Source: Coprinellus micaceus (Eukaryota > Basidiomycota > Agaricomycetes > Agaricales > Psathyrellaceae). Taken from it: a stretch of DNA of 64,000 nt. The notes under the pieces are model-generated. The model ran no database searches, had not been told where the DNA came from, and saw only the letters and a program-made list of their open reading frames with translations. The stretch is taken from contig OX596335.1 in assembly GCA_951394405.1 (NCBI GenBank), positions 3,534,001 through 3,598,000 of the forward strand. Reading direction: 5' to 3'. Made by a program: the position numbers and the translations under genes. Below, one piece after another: positions 63,801-64,000 of this stretch; the stretch's first letter is position 1; each line of letters opens with the position of its first letter.

Positions 63801-64000
63801 AGGAAACCTTTGACTACCTCGAGTTTACACCGCTGGAAAGGAGATTCTATGATTCGATATACCACAGGGTCAAGCAGAGCTTCGATAAACTAGATGCGAA
63901 GGGTCTTATTGGAAAGAACTACACCCACATCTTGGCCATGCTCATGAAGTCAGTCTTTTCCCCCCTCCAAAATGGTCTTTTGTTCACACTACTTGTCAGG
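60849..64000 (+). CDS. RAD5: RAD5-type DNA helicase/ubiquitin ligase (HIRAN + SNF2), 5' part
   Basis: Post-replication repair translocase that drives fork regression and PCNA polyubiquitination (the RING lies beyond the window). ATG 60849 (MSSPKNTARPPPGAFFASSD). An acidic disordered start precedes the HIRAN domain: MYLGETIIANAWSNVSGKGY, SDTIVRLVNKKGF, then across an intron EFGRLPTESSWWIYKLLELG and DIRTIMTDCPERLTTGVGLI. LTLRSYQKQALRWMHSLEIG opens the SNF2 ATPase. Walker A GGILADEMGMGKTIM is rebuilt only through two microexons. SATLIVAPTSLLAQWAEELQ, KPMKIVITSYGTLASEH, the DEAH box [40 protein letters not shown] and ILLRRDKNMRDVEG follow. Cut at the window edge. Confidence 0.93.
62706..62710 (+). 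other. 5-nt microexon (TGACG) in RAD5 Walker A
   Basis: Flanked by CTTTAG (intron 62656-62705, 50 nt) and GTTCGT (intron 62711-62772, 62 nt). With the preceding GC and the following AAA it encodes Ala-Asp-Glu of ADEMGMGKT. Confidence 0.8.
62773..62775 (+). other. 3-nt microexon (AAA) in RAD5 Walker A
   Basis: Flanked by CCTTTAG and the donor GTGAGT (intron 62776-62825, 50 nt, ending CACAG). It completes the Glu codon and supplies the first base of Met in ADEMGMGKT. Confidence 0.78.

Noticed and set aside
1..64000. CRISPR arrays, operons, insertion sequences
   Set aside because: Spliceosomal introns and the gene set are eukaryotic, and no regularly spaced direct repeats or transposase genes were seen.

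Overview
The window comes from a nuclear chromosome of a basidiomycete fungus, most likely a mushroom-forming Agaricomycete. Protein genes are dense and lie on both strands. They are cut by many 45-65 nt introns with GTRNGT donors and CTRAY-type branch sites. The content also fits: F-box-like proteins with the 'LLPxELLSQIF...CSRWRxVALATPELWTDV' motif, a Bot1/mS45 mitoribosomal protein, a basidiomycete-type bHLH factor, a BSP-family metallopeptidase-like protein and a STRIPAK coiled-coil subunit. No bacterial, plasmid, CRISPR, rRNA or tRNA signature was seen. Several start codons suggested by long open frames are not ATG, so I chose the first supported ATG.

Layout. 1-6.1 kb: THO complex subunit 1 (partial), a 109-aa coiled-coil protein, and a large UBP2-type deubiquitinase. 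6.5-10.2 kb: a quinone oxidoreductase, a doubtful small gene, and a tyrosine phosphatase with an altered catalytic signature. 10.3-16.1 kb: an NR2C2AP-like protein, mitoribosomal mS45/Bot1, an eEF2-lysine methyltransferase (EFM3/FAM86 type) and a MOSC (mARC-like) protein. 16.7-19.8 kb: a second deubiquitinase (USP12/46-CreB type) with a long disordered tail. 21-25.4 kb: two F-box-type proteins. 25.8-29.5 kb: a divergent Zn2Cys6 / bHLH transcription-factor pair and a BSP-family HExxH protein. 29.7-34.9 kb: the RNA polymerase II CTD phosphatase FCP1 and an F-box paralogue of the 23.7 kb gene in inverted orientation. 35-36.4 kb: an APH-fold kinase. 36.4-41 and 43.5-49.3 kb: two gene-poor islands either side of an orphan 827-aa protein. 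49.3-56 kb: a membrane-associated orphan with a GC-AG intron, an F-box/LRR protein, a SIKE/SCI1-type STRIPAK subunit and a fucosyltransferase-like type II membrane protein. 56.3-64 kb: a Dal5-family MFS transporter, CCT7 (chaperonin eta) and the 5' part of RAD5.

The genes are mostly housekeeping and are not a single pathway. Themes that recur are ubiquitin handling (two DUBs, three F-box-type proteins, the ubiquitin ligase/translocase Rad5), transcription and RNA export (THOC1, FCP1, two transcription factors) and translation (mS45, EFM3). At least seven pairs are head-to-head with 100-225 bp between start codons. The most striking sequence-level observation is in RAD5. The ATPase Walker A motif can only be read as ADEMGMGKT if it is assembled through two consecutive microexons of 5 and 3 nt. 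A 3-nt microexon is also plausible in mS45. I found no convincing multi-gene system that is new as a system.
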